Translations under genes and position numbers: made by a program
The notes under the pieces: model-generated
The model's input: only the letters and a program-made list of their open reading frames with translations
Databases searched by the model: none
Told to the model about the DNA's origin: nothing
Shown: in pieces, positions 35,974 to 44,974 of the stretch
Position numbering within the stretch: the stretch's first letter is position 1
Layout: each line of letters begins with the position of its first letter
Source of the DNA: Planctomycetota bacterium
GTDB taxonomy: Bacteria > Planctomycetota > UBA1135 > GCA-002686595
Direction: 5' to 3'
Assembly (NCBI GenBank): GCA_028278425.1
Contig: JANQEJ010000183.1
Coordinates: forward strand, 1 to 51,402
DNA: 51,402 bases

Positions 35974-36982
35974 CCACGACCGGGTCCTGCGGTCGATCGG
36001 TCGTTCCCTCCGCGATCTGACCGGCGGCGATCTCATCGACCACGGCCTTCCCTTCGAGGACGGCTCCGAAGATCGTGTGGACGCCGTCGAGGTGATGGGG
36101 AGTCCCGGTCGTGATGTAGAACTGGCTGCCGCTGCTCTCGGTGTCCACGGGCTGCTTTGCGGCGGCGAGAACGTAGCGGAAGTGGCGGAGGTCGCTCCGT
36201 TCAGGCTCGATCTTGTAATCCGGCCCGCCCGTCCCCCAGGTCGAGGGGTCGCCGTCGCGCGAGTTCGGGTCGCCCCCTTGGATCATGAACGTCTGCCCTA
36301 TGCGGTGGAAGAGGGTCCCGTCGTAGTATCCCTCCCGGCACAGCTTGAGGAAGTTCTCGGCGTGCTTGGGCGCGTGCTCCTGGTAGAGGCCGAGGGTAAT
36401 GAGCCCCTTGCTGGTCTCCAGGCGGATCTTGGGGGCATCGTCCGGCAGGGGGTCGTTCCGGAAGAGCGACGCGTGGTCCGCTTCCCACCGGCGGACGCCG
36501 TCCATCCGGGCGAGCAAGTGCTCCTGGAGCGTTCGCGAGCTTTCGTCCTCACCGAACTGGAAGACCTCCTTGACGAGCGGATGGTTGGGATACTCGTCCT
36601 GGAGCGTCCTCAAGCTGGCCGCGGCCGCGTCGTACTCGCCGTCGTCGATCCGCTGGCGCACCTCCAGGATCCTGGCCCAGGGACCCGCCGGGGTGCCCCC
36701 CAACTCGTCCGCCACGCTTGCAAGCACGCCTGCGCTCGGCGTCTCGAGGCCTCCGAACCCAGAGCTGAACTTCACGTCCTCGCGCAGGCGATTCCAGCTC
36801 GAGGCGCGGTCTTCCGCCGCCTTGGAGTCAACGTATTCCTTACCGAGGACGGCGGCGGCGATGAGCACGGCCAAGCCGACCGCGGGCTTCCAGAACCGCT
36901 GCACCCATTCCGACAGGATGGACTCGTCTTCGGTCGAGGCGATGGTGATCTGGGTTGCAGCCTTATGTGTCTTCTTTGCCAT
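35948..36982 (-). CDS. Membrane-anchored cyclophilin-type peptidyl-prolyl isomerase
   Basis: A 344-residue protein. Residues 33-48 form one membrane segment, residues about 60-170 are helical and TPR-like (a periplasmic scaffold), and about 185-344 is a cyclophilin domain. The catalytic block FHRIGQTFMIQGGDP contains the active-site Arg and Phe, followed by GSQFYITTG and HTIFGAVLEG. It accelerates proline cis-trans isomerisation, probably outside the cytoplasm, helping envelope proteins fold. Fusion of an anchored helical domain to cyclophilin is unusual compared with small PpiA/B proteins. It is convergent with parB; a promoter is proposed upstream. Confidence 0.88.
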   Translation of the reverse strand: MAKKTHKAATQITIASTEDESILSEWVQRFWKPAVGLAVLIAAAVLGKEYVDSKAAEDRASSWNRLREDVKFSSGFGGLETPSAGVLASVADELGGTPAGPWARILEVRQRIDDGEYDAAAASLRTLQDEYPNHPLVKEVFQFGEDESSRTLQEHLLARMDGVRRWEADHASLFRNDPLPDDAPKIRLETSKGLITLGLYQEHAPKHAENFLKLCREGYYDGTLFHRIGQTFMIQGGDPNSRDGDPSTWGTGGPDYKIEPERSDLRHFRYVLAAAKQPVDTESSGSQFYITTGTPHHLDGVHTIFGAVLEGKAVVDEIAAGQIAEGTTDRPQDPVVVNATVVLE

Positions 36983-37175
36983 GGGGGATGCCCGTTATTT
37001 GGTGGCTAACTGTGCAGCATCTTCTGCAAAGGGGGGGCGTCAGTCCGCCAGGGCTCTCCCCCTGCCGGACGCGCGCCGATCCCCCGGGACCGGAACCCCC
37101 GGCCGCGCTCTCTCGCGCCGTCGTCCGGGGGCGCAGGGGGTGGAAAGATCCAGCGATCCCAGACGAAGGCGAGAC

Positions 37176-37205
37176 ATTCTAGTGTCCCGCAGTCGGATGG
37201 GGCAA
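37176..37205 (-). promoter_or_regulatory. Possible cyclophilin gene promoter
   Basis: On the minus strand TTGCCC (37205-37200), 18-nt spacer, TAGAAT (37181-37176). It gives a leader of about 190 nt. The -35 match is moderate. Confidence 0.35.
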
Positions 37206-37219
37206 GCCAGAGCGGCGCG

Positions 37220-37258
37220 TGCCCCCGCGCGCGACGCCCGGCGAGCCGCGCGGGGGCA
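37220..37258. repeat. 12-bp GC-rich inverted repeat
   Basis: Perfect inverted repeat: 37220-37231 pairs with 37247-37258 across a 15-nt loop; the stems consist almost entirely of G and C. There is no poly-U tract on either strand, so it is not a textbook terminator. It could be a structured leader element, a binding site, or an insulator between the divergent promoters. Confidence 0.5.
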
Positions 37259-37332
37259 AACCGCACGCGACGCGGTACCATGCCCGGTCCTAAGGTCCCT
37301 CCTCTTCCCTAATCCACGCCCACAGCAAGGCC

Positions 37333-38796
37333 ATGAACGCTCTAGTCCTCGTCGCCCTCGGCTCCCTCGTTCCCGCCAGCCCTGACGCCGCCGACGCGTC
37401 CTGCGCCCTTGTCCAAGACGACACGAAGCAGGAATACGAGAAGCGCCGCGCGGAAGCCGAGGGCGACGTGAAGAAACTCTGGGCCGTCGTCGACTGGTGC
37501 GAGGCCAACTCGTTGACGAAGGAACGCCGCTCGTGCTTGCGCGCCATCCTGAAGCTCGACGAGAACGACAAGAAGGCCCACGAGCTGCTCGGGCACATCT
37601 TCCACGACGGGAAGTGGTTCACGAGCGAGAAGAAGCTCAACGCCTACAAGAAGAAGGAAGAGGAGCGCATGGCCAAGGAGAAGGGCCTCGTGCGCTACAA
37701 GGAGGGTTGGGCCCATCCCGACGACATCCCTTACCTCGAGAAGGGAATGGTCAAGCTGGAAGACGGGACGTGGGTGGATCCCGTGGCGCAGAAGCGCCTC
37801 GAGGAGGGCTGGGAGCAGCAGGACCTGACCTGGATCTCGCCGGAGGAGTTCGAGAAGCGAGACCAAGGCCTTTGGAAGTGCGGCGAGAAGTGGCTCACGC
37901 TCGAGGAAGCGAACGAATACCACTCCGAGCTCGGGCGCTGGTGGACGATTCCCGGCGACTACTTCCACCTCTACACGACGCTCCCGCGCGACGTCGCCGA
38001 GCAAGCACTGGCGGAAGTGGAGCGCACCTTCCGCGACCTGGCTCGCATCTACGGCGTCGTGCCGACGGAGCCGCTGACCGTGGCCGTGGTCAACTCCGCC
38101 GATCAATACGCGGTATTCGCCGGCGGCGAAGACGGCGTTTGGGCGGACACCGACCTCGTCGGCGCGTCCGGGGTCCACGGCGCCTTCTTCGCCGAGAACT
38201 GGTTCAACCGCGAAACGGGCAAGTGGATGGGCGCTGGCGCGGGTTACTGGGACAACTCCAGCAACGACACCGCGCAGTTCGGCAGGCTCTTCACGCGCCA
38301 CGCCGCCGGGCAATCGTTCGGCGAGTTCGCCGACCGGAGCCCGAAGGCGGTTCGGAAGGCCGTCGCGGCGGGCCAAGGGCAAATCGACCCCGAGGAGTTC
38401 TACGGGGAGAAGAAGGTTCCCGCCTGGTTCCGGTACGGCGCGGCGTCCTACGTCGAGCGCTACTTCATTGACTCCTGGGTCGGCGCGGACGGCAATCCGC
38501 ACTGGGCCCGCGAGTGGTCGATCAGCAACATCATGCGCCGCGGCGGCCTGGATCCGATTCCGACGATCTTCGAGATGAACATCTCGACCGACAACGAGAA
38601 CTCGGACAAGCTCATCAGCGAGGCGGGCCTCCTGCTCGCGTTCATCCTGGACGGGGACTGCGCGCCCGTGAAGGAGAAGCACGGTGCGCTCAAGGCCGCG
38701 CTGAAGTCCGGCAAGGGCACGGACAAGGCCTTCGCCGAGCTGGAAAAAGCCCTGGAGAAGCACTCCGACGACTTGCGGATGTTCGCCAACCTCTAG
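37333..38796 (+). CDS. Secreted protein with TPR-like and W-repeat region
   Basis: A 487-residue hypothetical protein with a probable signal peptide (first 20 or so residues, cleaving near PDAADA). Residues 37-92 resemble a TPR unit (WAVVDWCEANS to KKAHELLGH). Residues about 87-200 contain five tandem repeats of about 20-30 residues, each centred on a [DE]-G-x-W-[hydrophobic]-x-P-[ED] motif (Trp 95, 126, 147, 167 and 187). Residues 200-487 form a globular domain with VPAWFRYGAASYVERYF, a motif reminiscent of DUF1570-type peptidase-like proteins, but no HExxH is present, so it is unlikely to be an active metallopeptidase. The function is not known. Confidence 0.8.
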   Translation: MNALVLVALGSLVPASPDAADASCALVQDDTKQEYEKRRAEAEGDVKKLWAVVDWCEANSLTKERRSCLRAILKLDENDKKAHELLGHIFHDGKWFTSEKKLNAYKKKEEERMAKEKGLVRYKEGWAHPDDIPYLEKGMVKLEDGTWVDPVAQKRLEEGWEQQDLTWISPEEFEKRDQGLWKCGEKWLTLEEANEYHSELGRWWTIPGDYFHLYTTLPRDVAEQALAEVERTFRDLARIYGVVPTEPLTVAVVNSADQYAVFAGGEDGVWADTDLVGASGVHGAFFAENWFNRETGKWMGAGAGYWDNSSNDTAQFGRLFTRHAAGQSFGEFADRSPKAVRKAVAAGQGQIDPEEFYGEKKVPAWFRYGAASYVERYFIDSWVGADGNPHWAREWSISNIMRRGGLDPIPTIFEMNISTDNENSDKLISEAGLLLAFILDGDCAPVKEKHGALKAALKSGKGTDKAFAELEKALEKHSDDLRMFANL

Positions 38797-38830
38797 GCGC
38801 GTCCACGACCCCGAAACGGATCGCCCGCCA

Positions 38831-40960
38831 ATGGTCGCTTTCCTCGCAAGCCTTTGCCTGGCGGTGCAAGCCGGCGGGGCGACACACGCCGGGTTGCATC
38901 CGGCCGACGCCGAGTTCTTCGTCGAGTGTCCGGACGTGCCGGCGCTGCTCGAGGCCTACGACACCGCTCCGATGGCGCGGATGTTCCAGGACGAGGAGGC
39001 GCGGACCGCGCTGCAGCGCATGTTCGGCATGCCGGATCTCAATGGTCGCAACGCCGTGCAGTGGGGAATCGATGCGATGCCGATTCCCGAGGAGGCGGCG
39101 AGCGACGCGCTGAACGTGCTCGCGCAGCTCCAGGCGGCATCGGTCTCCGGCTACGCCTTCGAGCGCGTGGACACCGCGGTCGGTCCGGACTTCCGACCGA
39201 CCGGCGGCGTCATGGTGCTCGACTTCAAGACACCCGAGGCGGCGAAGAACGTCGGCGACTTCTTCTTCCAGATCGGCGAGACGATCGAGAAGCCGGCGAC
39301 CGACCCCGGCAAGGCCCGGAGCCGCGCCTTCCGTCTCGGTGACGAGACGAGCCCGGAGCTCTGGACGCTTCAGGCGGGCCGCCGCGTCGCCGTCGGCGGC
39401 GGCACGGTCGGCGCGGCGCGCTGGAACGCGATCGCCCTCGGGGACGCGCCGTCGATTGCCGGCGACGAGCGCTTCCGCGCCACCGTCGGCAAGCTCGGCC
39501 CGGGCAAGGGTGCGACGGTGTTCCAGGGCTACCAGGTTCGCTCCCCGATCGACCTTTGGCTCGGGAACGTTCCCGAAGGAGGCGAGGAAGAGGAGCTCAG
39601 CCTGACCCGGAGTCTCGGTGCGTTCGTGTTCGGCGCCGGCGTGCAGAGCTTCCGCATGCAGCTCCGCGACGGGACGTTCGTGACCGAGGCCTTCGAATCG
39701 GGCGCGAAGACGGCGCTGCCCTCGGTGGGTTGGTTGGGCAACGGAGCGGTCGGCCGCGACATCCTGCAGCAGGTTCACCCGGGGGTTCTGTTCGCGATCG
39801 CCTCGACGCTCGACGGGGAGGGCTTCCAAGAGGGGCTCTTCGCCGCGCTGGGAAAGGCCGACGGCCAGGACGTGGAAGCGGTGCGTGCGGAAGTCGACGG
39901 CAAGCTCGGCTTCGATTCGCGGCGGCTCTTCGCGAAGCTCGGACCCGACTTCACCCTGTTCGTCTATCCGATCAAGGGCATCGGGATGCCGAAGACCTTC
40001 GTGCAGATCGATCTGAGAGAGACGGAGGGCGTCTTCGAGGACGTCGAGCGGTTGAGCGAGGTGCTCGCTGCCGAGTTCCCGGGCTTCAAGGCGCGCTCGA
40101 GCAAGTACAAGGACGTGCCGTACGTGACGCTGACCCTGCCCGAAGAGGTGGTTTCCCTCGGCGAGTTCGGCTCCGTACGCCCCGCGATCGCCGTGCTGGA
40201 CGGGCGCCTCGTGATGACGAGCGGCTCCGTCAACATGAAGCGTGAGATCCGCCGCCTCCAGGGCTCGGAGAAGGACCAGTTGCCGCCGGCGAGCTATCCC
40301 TGGACCGCGGACGGAGAGACCTCCGCCGTGCCCGCGGACACCGCGTTCCTCGTGTACATGGACTGGGCCAGCCAGGTGGAAGGGATCTTCTCCATGGCGC
40401 GCGCCTTCGGCCCGATGATCTCGAGCTTCGCGGAGGGTCTGCCCTTCGATCTGGTGGATCTCCCCGACCCCAAGCTCTTCACGAAGCACATGGCGCCGAC
40501 GCTGCACGTCGTGCGGCCGGTGGAGGGCGGAACGCTGATGCGCCACGACGCGTCGTTCGCCTTCGAAACGTGGGTCGGTCTGGCCGGCATCGCGATGCGC
40601 GCCTTCCAGGCGGTCGAGGAGGCGTTTGCCCCGATGGCCTTCGAGGTCGAGGAGCCCGCGCCGGAACCGTCGGCGGATCTGCACATGACGACGGTGACGC
40701 GGCTGCAGGACCTGCGGACCGCGCTCACGGTCTACAAGCTCGACGCCGGCAGCTTCCCCGACGACCTCGCGAAGCTCACGGTCCCGTCGGCGAGTTACCC
40801 CAACGGCTTCCTCGACGGCGCGACCGAGGTTCCCACGGACGGCTGGGGCCGCCCGTTCCGCTACGGCCTCGTCGAGGAGGGCCGGAGCTACACGCTCTGG
40901 TCCCTCGGTCCCGATGGCATCGACCAGGACGGAAAAGGGGACGACGTCCAAGACCTCTGA
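38831..40960 (+). CDS. Large secreted protein with GspG-like C-terminal domain
   Basis: A 709-residue protein starting with a signal peptide (MVAFLASLCLAVQAGG). Residues about 20-600 are a repetitive alpha/beta exported region that I cannot assign to a family. Residues about 618-709 match the type II secretion major pseudopilin GspG C-terminal domain: TRLQDLRTALTVYKLDAGSFP, DGWGRPFRYGL, then SLGPDGIDQDGKGDDV, the segment that binds calcium in GspG. There is no prepilin peptidase-type N-terminal helix, so it is not an assembled pilin itself. It follows the W-repeat gene by 34 nt and is probably co-transcribed with it. Confidence 0.8.
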   Translation: MVAFLASLCLAVQAGGATHAGLHPADAEFFVECPDVPALLEAYDTAPMARMFQDEEARTALQRMFGMPDLNGRNAVQWGIDAMPIPEEAASDALNVLAQLQAASVSGYAFERVDTAVGPDFRPTGGVMVLDFKTPEAAKNVGDFFFQIGETIEKPATDPGKARSRAFRLGDETSPELWTLQAGRRVAVGGGTVGAARWNAIALGDAPSIAGDERFRATVGKLGPGKGATVFQGYQVRSPIDLWLGNVPEGGEEEELSLTRSLGAFVFGAGVQSFRMQLRDGTFVTEAFESGAKTALPSVGWLGNGAVGRDILQQVHPGVLFAIASTLDGEGFQEGLFAALGKADGQDVEAVRAEVDGKLGFDSRRLFAKLGPDFTLFVYPIKGIGMPKTFVQIDLRETEGVFEDVERLSEVLAAEFPGFKARSSKYKDVPYVTLTLPEEVVSLGEFGSVRPAIAVLDGRLVMTSGSVNMKREIRRLQGSEKDQLPPASYPWTADGETSAVPADTAFLVYMDWASQVEGIFSMARAFGPMISSFAEGLPFDLVDLPDPKLFTKHMAPTLHVVRPVEGGTLMRHDASFAFETWVGLAGIAMRAFQAVEEAFAPMAFEVEEPAPEPSADLHMTTVTRLQDLRTALTVYKLDAGSFPDDLAKLTVPSASYPNGFLDGATEVPTDGWGRPFRYGLVEEGRSYTLWSLGPDGIDQDGKGDDVQDL

Positions 40961-41681
40961 GCCCGGGTGGGCCGCGGCTCGCGAAGGCCGGGACGGCCCG
41001 TGGCGTCGCCGCTATCGCATCGCGCGACGCAGCCTGGGCGCCGCGGTTTTGCCGATCGTCGCACCGAGCGTCCTGCGCGCGCTGGCGCGCACCTGGTCGG
41101 TGCGGTTGGAGGGGGAGGGACACTACGAGGACGCGTTCCGCCATCCGGGTCGTCTGCTGTCGCTCTGGCATGGACGCATGCTCGTGTCCCTTCCCCATCA
41201 CCGTGACCGTGGCATGTGCGTCCTGGTGTCACCTTCCGACGACGGATCTTTGATTCTCCCGCTGCTCGCGCGCTTCGGGCAGCGCGTGATCCGCGGTTCC
41301 AGCAACAAGGAGAGCGCGCGGGCGCTGCGCGCGATGCTGCGCGAGCTCGAGGCGGGCGGCACCGTCGTCGTGACGCCGGACGGTCCGCGCGGGCCGCGCC
41401 ACTCCATGAACCTGGGGCTCGCGTGGCTCGCGAAGGTCACGGGCTTCCCCGTTCTTCCCTGCGGCTTCGTCTGCGACCGCGCCTGGCACCTCAAGAGCTG
41501 GGATCGCTTCACCATCCCGCGACCGCGCGCGCGGCTCGCGCTGGTCTACGGCGAGCCCCTCCTGGTCGAGCGCGACGCCGACGACGCGGCGCTCGCTCGC
41601 GCCACGGACGAGATCCGCGCGCGCATGCTCGCGGCGGAGCGCCGCGGCTTCGAGCTCTTGGAAACGGAGCCGGACTGGTGA
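40914..41681 (+). CDS. DUF374 lysophospholipid acyltransferase-like protein
   Basis: A 255-residue DUF374 protein, related to the LPLAT acyltransferase superfamily. The blocks are LLSLWHGRMLV (an HG-containing motif in place of HX4D), VSPSDDGSLILPLLARFG, VIRGSSNKESARALRAML, VVTPDGPRGP and FPVLPCGFV, which are the DUF374 hallmarks. DUF374 genes are often near lipid A/Kdo genes; here kdsDC are in the same window but not adjacent. It overlaps the preceding gene by 47 nt. No ATG, GTG or TTG lies between ATG 40914 and a TTG inside the fold, and ATG 40914 has no clear ribosome site, so the start is uncertain. It overlaps the next gene by 4 nt (GTGA). Confidence 0.85.
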   Translation: MASTRTEKGTTSKTSEPGWAAAREGRDGPWRRRYRIARRSLGAAVLPIVAPSVLRALARTWSVRLEGEGHYEDAFRHPGRLLSLWHGRMLVSLPHHRDRGMCVLVSPSDDGSLILPLLARFGQRVIRGSSNKESARALRAMLRELEAGGTVVVTPDGPRGPRHSMNLGLAWLAKVTGFPVLPCGFVCDRAWHLKSWDRFTIPRPRARLALVYGEPLLVERDADDAALARATDEIRARMLAAERRGFELLETEPDW

Positions 41682-42571
41682 TCCGCGTCGGTACCGCGGG
41701 ATGGTCCTACCGCGACTGGGAGGGCTGCGTGTATCCGCGCGCGAAGCCCAAGGGCTTCCACCCGCTCCAGTACCTGGCGCGCTACTTCGACTGCATCGAG
41801 ATCAACAGCTCCTTCTATGCCATGCCGCGGCCCGACAACGCGGCGCGCTGGGTCGAGCTCGTCCGCGAGCGGCCGAGCTTCCGCTTCCTCGCGAAGCTCA
41901 CGAACGACTTCACGCACAAGCCGCTGCCGGATCGCGCGGAGCTCGCGAAGCTGTCGATGACCTACCGCGACGGCGTGGCTCCCCTCGTCGCCTCCGGGCG
42001 GCTCGCCGCGGTGCTGCTCCAGTTCCCGCACTCCTTCCGCGCGACGGACGAAGCGGGCGAGCGCTTGCGCGCGCTCCGCTCCTGCTTCGACGACCTGCCG
42101 CTCGCGATCGAGGTGCGCCACCGCTCCTGGTTCGAGCCGGCGCAGCTCGCGCTCCTGGAGAGCCTGGACCTTTCGCTGGTCGAGATCGACCTGCCCTACG
42201 CGGCCGACCATCCGCCGGCGGAGGTGCCGCGCGTCGGCCCGCTGGGCTACCTGCGCCTCCACGGCCGCAACGCCGACGCCTGGTTCGACAGCCGCTCGGG
42301 CCGCGACGCGCAGTACGACTACCTCTACGGCGAAGACGAGATCGCGGAGCTCGTGGCGCGAGCCCGGCGCCTCGCGACCGACCGGGAGGAGACCTACGTC
42401 GTCACGAACAACCACTTCGCGGGCAAGGCCGTCGCGAACGCGCTCGAGATCCTGGCGGCGATCTCGGCCGGGAAGCCGCTCGCGCCGGTGGAGCTCGTGC
42501 AGACCTACCCGCGGCTTCGGGGAACGACGCGCGTCGAGGGGCAGGGCGGCCTCTTCGATGAGCTAGGATGA
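41678..42571 (+). CDS. DUF72 family TIM-barrel protein
   Basis: A 297-residue DUF72 (YecE-like) protein. It starts with VIRVGTAGWSYRDWEG, followed by LARYFDCIEINSSFY, FRFLAKLTNDFTH, LLQFPHSFRAT, AIEVRHRSWF, YLRLHGRNADAWFD and YVVTNNHFAGKAVANAL, in family order. The fold is a TIM barrel; no biochemical role is firmly established. The GTG start overlaps the DUF374 stop by 4 nt (GTGA). Co-transcription with the hydrolase 4 nt downstream is likely. Confidence 0.9.
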   Translation: MIRVGTAGWSYRDWEGCVYPRAKPKGFHPLQYLARYFDCIEINSSFYAMPRPDNAARWVELVRERPSFRFLAKLTNDFTHKPLPDRAELAKLSMTYRDGVAPLVASGRLAAVLLQFPHSFRATDEAGERLRALRSCFDDLPLAIEVRHRSWFEPAQLALLESLDLSLVEIDLPYAADHPPAEVPRVGPLGYLRLHGRNADAWFDSRSGRDAQYDYLYGEDEIAELVARARRLATDREETYVVTNNHFAGKAVANALEILAAISAGKPLAPVELVQTYPRLRGTTRVEGQGGLFDELG

Positions 42572-42575
42572 GCCC

Positions 42576-43436
42576 ATGGCGACCGAGAGCCTCAGCTTCG
42601 AGCTGCAGCCCGCCGGCGACCCAAACCGGCTGATCCGCGTGCGGGTCGAGTCGCCCGCCGGAGTCCCCGGCTCCGGGGAGCGGCGGCCGTTCGTGATGGT
42701 GCTCCACGGCTTCAAGGGCTTCATGGACTGGGGCTTCTTCCCGGAGCTCTCGCGGCGGCTCGCCGACGCCGGCCTCGTCGCGGTCTCCTTCAACATGTCG
42801 GGCAGCGGCATCGGGGCCGACCTGGAGACCTTCACCGACGACGAGGGCTTCGCCGGGAACACCTACACGCGGGAGATCGAGGACTCCGGCCTGGTCCGCG
42901 CCCACGCGGCAAGCGGTAACTTCCCCTGGATTGACCCTCAAAAGGCCGCCATGTTCGGGCACAGCCGGGGAGGCGGGATCGCCCTGCTCCACGCCGCCGA
43001 GGCGGGGGACTACCGCGCGCTCGTCACCTGGGCCGCCATCGCGAGCGTGAACCGCTGGGACGACGCCACGCGCAAGCTCTGGCGCGAGCAGGGGTTCCTC
43101 CTCATCCCGAACGCCCGCACCGGCCAGACCCATCGGCTCGACGTGACGCTGCTGGACGAGGCCGAGCGGCACGGCGAGGGCCGGCTCGACGTCGTGGCGG
43201 CCTGCGGGCGGATCCAGGCGCCGACGCTGCTCGTACACGGCGAGGCGGACGAGGCCGTCCCGTTCGCCGATCTCGAGACGCTCGCCGCGGGTTTTCCCTC
43301 GGGGGTGGCGGAGCGGCTCGCCGTCGCAAACGCCGGGCACACCTTCGGCGCGCGGCACCCTCTCGAGGAGATCCCCGCCGAGCTCGACCGCGTGCTCGAG
43401 CGAACCGTCGGCTGGTTCACCCGCCACCTCACCTAG
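42576..43436 (+). CDS. Alpha/beta hydrolase
   Basis: A 286-residue serine hydrolase of the alpha/beta fold. The oxyanion-side HGFKGFMDW segment, the nucleophile elbow GHSRGGG, the acid in HGEADEAVPF and the His in NAGHTFGARHP are all visible, giving a complete Ser-Asp-His triad. The protein resembles prolyl-oligopeptidase/dienelactone-hydrolase-like hydrolases with an unknown substrate; no signal peptide, so cytosolic. It begins 4 nt after DUF72. Confidence 0.88.
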   Translation: MATESLSFELQPAGDPNRLIRVRVESPAGVPGSGERRPFVMVLHGFKGFMDWGFFPELSRRLADAGLVAVSFNMSGSGIGADLETFTDDEGFAGNTYTREIEDSGLVRAHAASGNFPWIDPQKAAMFGHSRGGGIALLHAAEAGDYRALVTWAAIASVNRWDDATRKLWREQGFLLIPNARTGQTHRLDVTLLDEAERHGEGRLDVVAACGRIQAPTLLVHGEADEAVPFADLETLAAGFPSGVAERLAVANAGHTFGARHPLEEIPAELDRVLERTVGWFTRHLT

Positions 43437-43531
43437 GTTGCGTCTCACGGCCGCGCGGCCGGCGTAGTGCCCGGCCGGCGTGCGCCCGCCCGCCCGACTC
43501 TGGTAGGTTGCGCGCCTCTCCCCGGGCCCCC

Positions 43532-44962
43532 GTGGATGCTCCGTCCCTGATCGCCACCGCGTACCTCGCGACCCTCGCGTTGCTCGCGCTCTACGGGCTG
43601 CACCGCCTCTGGCTGGTGGTGCGGTTCCGCTGGGATCGTGGGGCGAAGCCGGATGCCGCGTGCGAGGCCGACGGGCTGCCCGCGGTCACGGTTCAGCTCC
43701 CGATCTACAACGAGCGGACGGTCGCGGCCCGGCTGATCCGCGCGGCGGGAGAGCTCGACTATCCGCCGGAGCGCCTGGAGATCCAGGTGCTGGACGACTC
43801 GACGGACGAGACCCGGGCGATCGCCGACCGCGAGGTGGCGGCGCTGGTGCGCCGCGGCGTCGACGCGCGCGTCGTGCGCCGCCCAGACCGGCACGGCTTC
43901 AAGGCGGGCGCGCTCGACTACGGCCTGCGGAGCGCGAAGGGCGAGCTCATCTGCATCTTCGACGCCGACTTCATGCCGCGGTCCGGATTCCTGCGCGAGG
44001 TGGTCGCGCGCTTCGACGACCCGCGCGTCGGGATGGTCCAGGCGCGCTGGGAGCACCACAACCGCGAGGACAGCGCGTTGACGCGCGCGCAGTCGATCCT
44101 CCTCGACGGCCACTTCGTGATCGAGCACAAGGTGCGCGCCGACAACGGGCTCTACTTCAACTTCAACGGCACGGCCGGCGTGTGGCGGCGCGAGACCATC
44201 GCGGATTCCGGAGGCTGGCAGCACGACACGCTCACCGAGGACCTCGATCTCTCCTATCGGGCCCAGTTGCGCGGATGGCGCTTCGTCTACGCGTCCCTCG
44301 TGACGGCGCCGGCGGAGGTGCCGGCCGACATCGCGTCCTTCAAGTCGCAGCAGCACCGCTGGGCGAAGGGGAGCGTCCAGGTCGCGCGCAAGCTGCTCGG
44401 CCCGATCCTGCGCGCCGACGTGCCGCTCAAGGTGAAACTCGAGGCGCTGGCGCACCTGACCGGCAACACGGGCTATCCGTTGGTGCTGCTGCTCGCGCTC
44501 CTTCTGCCGCTCTCCGTCTACGTGCACGAGCGCTTCGCCGGCTGGGGGCACCTGGTCTTCTTCCTCCTCTGCACGTTCTCGGTCGTGCTCTTCTACGAGA
44601 CGAGCCAGCGCGCGCTCGGCCGTCCCGGTTGGTCGCGGCTGCGCGACATTCCGGCGGCGATCTCGCTCGGAATCGGAATGTGCGTCAGCCAGACGCGCGC
44701 GGTGTTCGAGGGGCTCTTCCGCGAGACCGGCGCCTTCGTGCGCACGCCCAAGCGCGGCGACGCGCCGGCGAAGAAGCGCTATCGCGCCGCCCTTCACGGG
44801 GTTCCGGGCATCGAGATCGCCTTCGCGGCGTGGTTCGCCTGGGCGATCGCGATGGCCGTTCAGCGAAACCTTTGGGGAACGCTGCCCTTCCTGGTGCTAT
44901 TCTTCTCGGGCTTCGCCTGGGTGGGTGGCCTGTCGCTCCGCGACTGGGTCCGCGCGCGTTAG
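43532..44962 (+). CDS. Cellulose-synthase-like family 2 glycosyltransferase
   Basis: A processive-type GT2 membrane enzyme of about 476 residues. Residues 1-30 hold a membrane segment, followed by the catalytic region with [22 protein letters not shown] (DAD metal motif), [16 protein letters not shown] (TED) and [10 protein letters not shown] (QxxRW). The C-terminus has several more membrane segments ([38 protein letters not shown]). The layout matches bacterial cellulose or mannan synthase-like proteins that both make and export a beta-linked glycan. No PilZ domain is seen. The start is uncertain: GTG 43532 is chosen here; TTG 43508 is the alternative. Neither has a good ribosome site. Confidence 0.85.
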   Translation: MDAPSLIATAYLATLALLALYGLHRLWLVVRFRWDRGAKPDAACEADGLPAVTVQLPIYNERTVAARLIRAAGELDYPPERLEIQVLDDSTDETRAIADREVAALVRRGVDARVVRRPDRHGFKAGALDYGLRSAKGELICIFDADFMPRSGFLREVVARFDDPRVGMVQARWEHHNREDSALTRAQSILLDGHFVIEHKVRADNGLYFNFNGTAGVWRRETIADSGGWQHDTLTEDLDLSYRAQLRGWRFVYASLVTAPAEVPADIASFKSQQHRWAKGSVQVARKLLGPILRADVPLKVKLEALAHLTGNTGYPLVLLLALLLPLSVYVHERFAGWGHLVFFLLCTFSVVLFYETSQRALGRPGWSRLRDIPAAISLGIGMCVSQTRAVFEGLFRETGAFVRTPKRGDAPAKKRYRAALHGVPGIEIAFAAWFAWAIAMAVQRNLWGTLPFLVLFFSGFAWVGGLSLRDWVRAR

Positions 44963-44974
44963 GCGTTCCACGCG

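Larger units (their letters stand above)
36983..37332. other. Non-coding divergent region, cyclophilin / secreted protein
   Basis: 350 nt between the starts of two divergent genes. It holds a proposed minus-strand promoter and a strong GC hairpin (both listed separately). I see no small gene or RNA gene that I can support. Confidence 0.4.

Noticed and set aside
38690..40951. Antisense open frame over the GspG-domain gene
   Set aside because: Shadow of the plus-strand gene; no recognisable domain.
43437..43531. GC-rich inverted repeats (GCCGG-type) as a terminator before the glycosyltransferase gene
   Set aside because: Short self-complementary GC runs are common at this base composition and no U-tract follows, so I did not list it.
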